Below, in pieces: positions 63,163-64,000 of a stretch of DNA of 64,000 nucleotides (its first letter is position 1; every line of letters begins with the position of its first letter). This DNA comes from Rhodoferax sp. (GTDB lineage Bacteria > Pseudomonadota > Gammaproteobacteria > Burkholderiales > Burkholderiaceae_C). A program made the translations under genes and the position numbers. The DNA lies in NCBI GenBank assembly GCA_024236015.1, contig JACKLK010000004.1, forward strand, positions 368,631 to 432,630, given 5' to 3'. The notes beneath the pieces are model-generated. The model worked only from the letters and a program-made list of their open reading frames with translations. It did no database searches and was not told the origin of the DNA.

Positions 63163-63600
63163 ATGCACAAGATGCTTGTCGTTGTCGACGGACTCAGCGC
63201 GGCGCGCACCCGCGACGCAGTCAACCGGGCCATCGGCCTGTACCAGCAGGAGCCGGCCGAGGTGCACCTGCTCAGCGTGCAACCGCGCGTGTCGGGCGAC
63301 GTCGCGATGTTCTTCGGCGCCCATGAGCTGCACGACCTGCAACACGGCGCCGGCATGGACGACCTGGCGCCGGCCCGCGCCCTGCTCGACCTGGCCGGCG
63401 TGCCGTACCAGGCCACCGTCCACGTCGGCCGCAGCGCCCAGACCATTGCCCGGACCGCGCGCGAGCTGCACTGTGACCGCATCGTGATGGGCCAGGACGG
63501 CAACGACCATGGCCTGGCCCGCACATTGTTCGGCAGCGTGGCCGCGCAGGTACGGCAGCTGCTGGTGGGCACGGGGGACTACCAGGTCCTGGGATCCTGA
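63163..63600 (+). CDS. Universal stress protein (UspA family)
   Basis: 145 residues from the ATG at 63163, which has GAGGAA upstream. It has the Rossmann-like UspA fold, beginning MLVVVDGLSAARTRDAV. The C-terminal ATP-binding pattern is present in slightly loosened form (MGQDGNDHGLARTLFGSVAAQV; G-x2-G-x10-G-S instead of the usual x9). Role: general stress response, details unknown. It may be cotranscribed with the TerC-family gene. Confidence 0.87.
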   Translation: MHKMLVVVDGLSAARTRDAVNRAIGLYQQEPAEVHLLSVQPRVSGDVAMFFGAHELHDLQHGAGMDDLAPARALLDLAGVPYQATVHVGRSAQTIARTARELHCDRIVMGQDGNDHGLARTLFGSVAAQVRQLLVGTGDYQVLGS

Positions 63601-63654
63601 CGCGCCTTGCACGCACAGCGGCCCAGTCGGTTCCGGGCTGCATGTTTACGTGGC

Positions 63655-63660
63655 TATAAT
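63655..63660 (+). promoter_or_regulatory. -10 promoter element of tRNA-Thr
   Basis: A consensus TATAAT (within GTGGCTATAAT) ten bases upstream of the tRNA gene. Transcription would begin near 63667. The -35 region (around TTCCGG at 63631-63636) is only fair. Confidence 0.65.
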
Positions 63661-63669
63661 CACGCCTTC

Positions 63670-63745
63670 GCCGGTGTAGCTCAGTCGGTAGAGCAGCTCA
63701 TTCGTAATGAGAAGGTCGGGTGTTCGATTCATCTCTCCGGCACCA
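63670..63745 (+). tRNA. tRNA-Thr (anticodon CGT)
   Basis: A 76-base cloverleaf with anticodon loop TTCGTAA giving CGT, reading ACG. Acceptor GCCGGTG pairs with CTCCGGC except for one T-T mismatch at position 6-67. The G27-A43 mismatch is also seen in E. coli tRNA-Thr(CGT). The T arm GGGTG-TTCGATT-CATCT is closed with two G-U pairs. CCA is encoded at 63743-63745. Confidence 0.93.
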
Positions 63746-63754
63746 ATGTAGATA

Positions 63755-63792
63755 AGGGTCTGTTGCTATCAAAAATGCAGCAGACCCTTTTT
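63755..63792 (+). terminator. Rho-independent terminator after tRNA-Thr
   Basis: AGGGTCTGTTGC (63755-63766) pairs with GCAGCAGACCCT (63777-63788) with one wobble, loop of ten bases, followed by TTTT. Confidence 0.88.
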
Positions 63793-63804
63793 GCTTTGTG
63801 GGTT

Positions 63805-63824
63805 TGTAGGCAATCTGTAGGCAA
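63805..63824 (+). repeat. Short direct repeat after tRNA-Thr
   Basis: TGTAGGCAA occurs at 63805-63813 and 63816-63824, an 11-base period. It lies in the AT-richer stretch between the tRNA terminator and the last ORF. It could be part of an integrase site, but nothing else here proves one. Confidence 0.35.
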
Positions 63825-63912
63825 CTTGCCCGATTCGATGGTCCGGATTGATGGCCGGTAAGTGTTTGCAGCTAGCCGCACTCGCCGGTCAACTCTGCGG
63901 CAAACTGGAGAC

Positions 63913-64000
63913 ATGTCGCCTCACAACTCCCACGGCTCTTGTAACCAGTGCGAGCATTACGGCGGATGGATTCCGACGATGGTCGGCAATCGTCGGTCCT
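63913..64000 (+). CDS. Start of an unknown ORF with a CxxC motif (truncated by window end)
   Basis: ATG at 63913, with GGAG six bases upstream, opens a frame that continues to the window edge. The 29 visible residues include SCNQCEHYGGWIP, a Cys-x2-Cys pair that could begin a small zinc-binding domain. No family is recognised from so little sequence. Its location just downstream of a tRNA gene is consistent with the edge of an integrated element. Confidence 0.4.
   Translation, partial: MSPHNSHGSCNQCEHYGGWIPTMVGNRRS

Noticed and set aside
63607..63861. 84-codon plus-strand frame at the tRNA-Thr locus
   Set aside because: It runs straight through the tRNA gene and its terminator.

Overview
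The window is GC-rich, densely coded chromosomal DNA. It most likely comes from a betaproteobacterium of the order Burkholderiales, probably Comamonadaceae-like. The reasons are gene content and order: an RpfE-type protein next to recJ, folC-SPOR-cvpA-purF-metZ-gltX in one minus-strand block, prfB-HAD-pepN-fbp in one plus-strand block, an orphan Bug-type solute receptor, a TctDE-like two-component pair and a tail-extended TrpS. No CRISPR array, insertion sequence or replication origin is visible. The placement is inference, since no 16S rRNA is present.

Layout. 1-2976: tail of a substrate-binding protein, then the ATPase and two permeases of a polyamine-type ABC importer. 3113-7180: a membrane-anchored HtrA-like protease followed by a moxR-DUF58-VWA unit. 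7439-8619: two unrecognised lipoproteins. 8638-10570: lolD and lolC/E on the minus strand. 10692-13351: rpfE-type gene and recJ. 13402-15266: an L-idonate dehydrogenase and gluconate 5-dehydrogenase pair. 15359-19943: a DHH phosphoesterase, PHP phosphatase, YciO, site-2 protease and trpS. 20008-20095: tRNA-Ser(CGA) with a strong terminator. 20170-21948: a Cache-type membrane diguanylate cyclase.

22334-30393 is the most distinctive accessory region. A GntR regulator, an IlvD/Edd-family dehydratase, a 3-hydroxyisobutyrate-type dehydrogenase, a hydroxypyruvate-isomerase-type enzyme, a D-erythronate-dehydrogenase-like protein and a complete DctPQM TRAP transporter form a likely sugar-acid catabolic operon. 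A strong promoter (22280-22308) with an overlapping palindrome precedes the regulator. 31117-34819 holds an FAD monooxygenase and a Bug receptor divergent from a LysR regulator, with operator-like palindromes between them.

34946-36046 holds a small hydrophilic protein and a minus-strand tRNA cluster (Ala-GGC, Glu-TTC, Asp-GTC) with promoter and terminator. 36056-42914 is the minus-strand gltX-metZ-purF-cvpA-SPOR-folC block. 42987-48538 carries an ArsC-like reductase, ppnP, argG, murB (minus), yajQ, a retropepsin-like protease and a degenerate HD-GYP protein. 48723-52773 (minus) has plsY, ybaK, an aldo/keto reductase and an acyl-CoA synthetase. 52799-59994 (plus) has an alpha/beta hydrolase, frameshifted prfB, a HAD hydrolase, pepN, fbp and an acyltransferase. 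60108-62175 is a two-component system. 62405-63600 has a TerC-family protein and a universal stress protein. The window ends with tRNA-Thr(CGT), its terminator and the start of an unknown Cys-containing ORF that could be the edge of an integrated element.

Functions were called by reading motifs, gene lengths and context. No database search was run.
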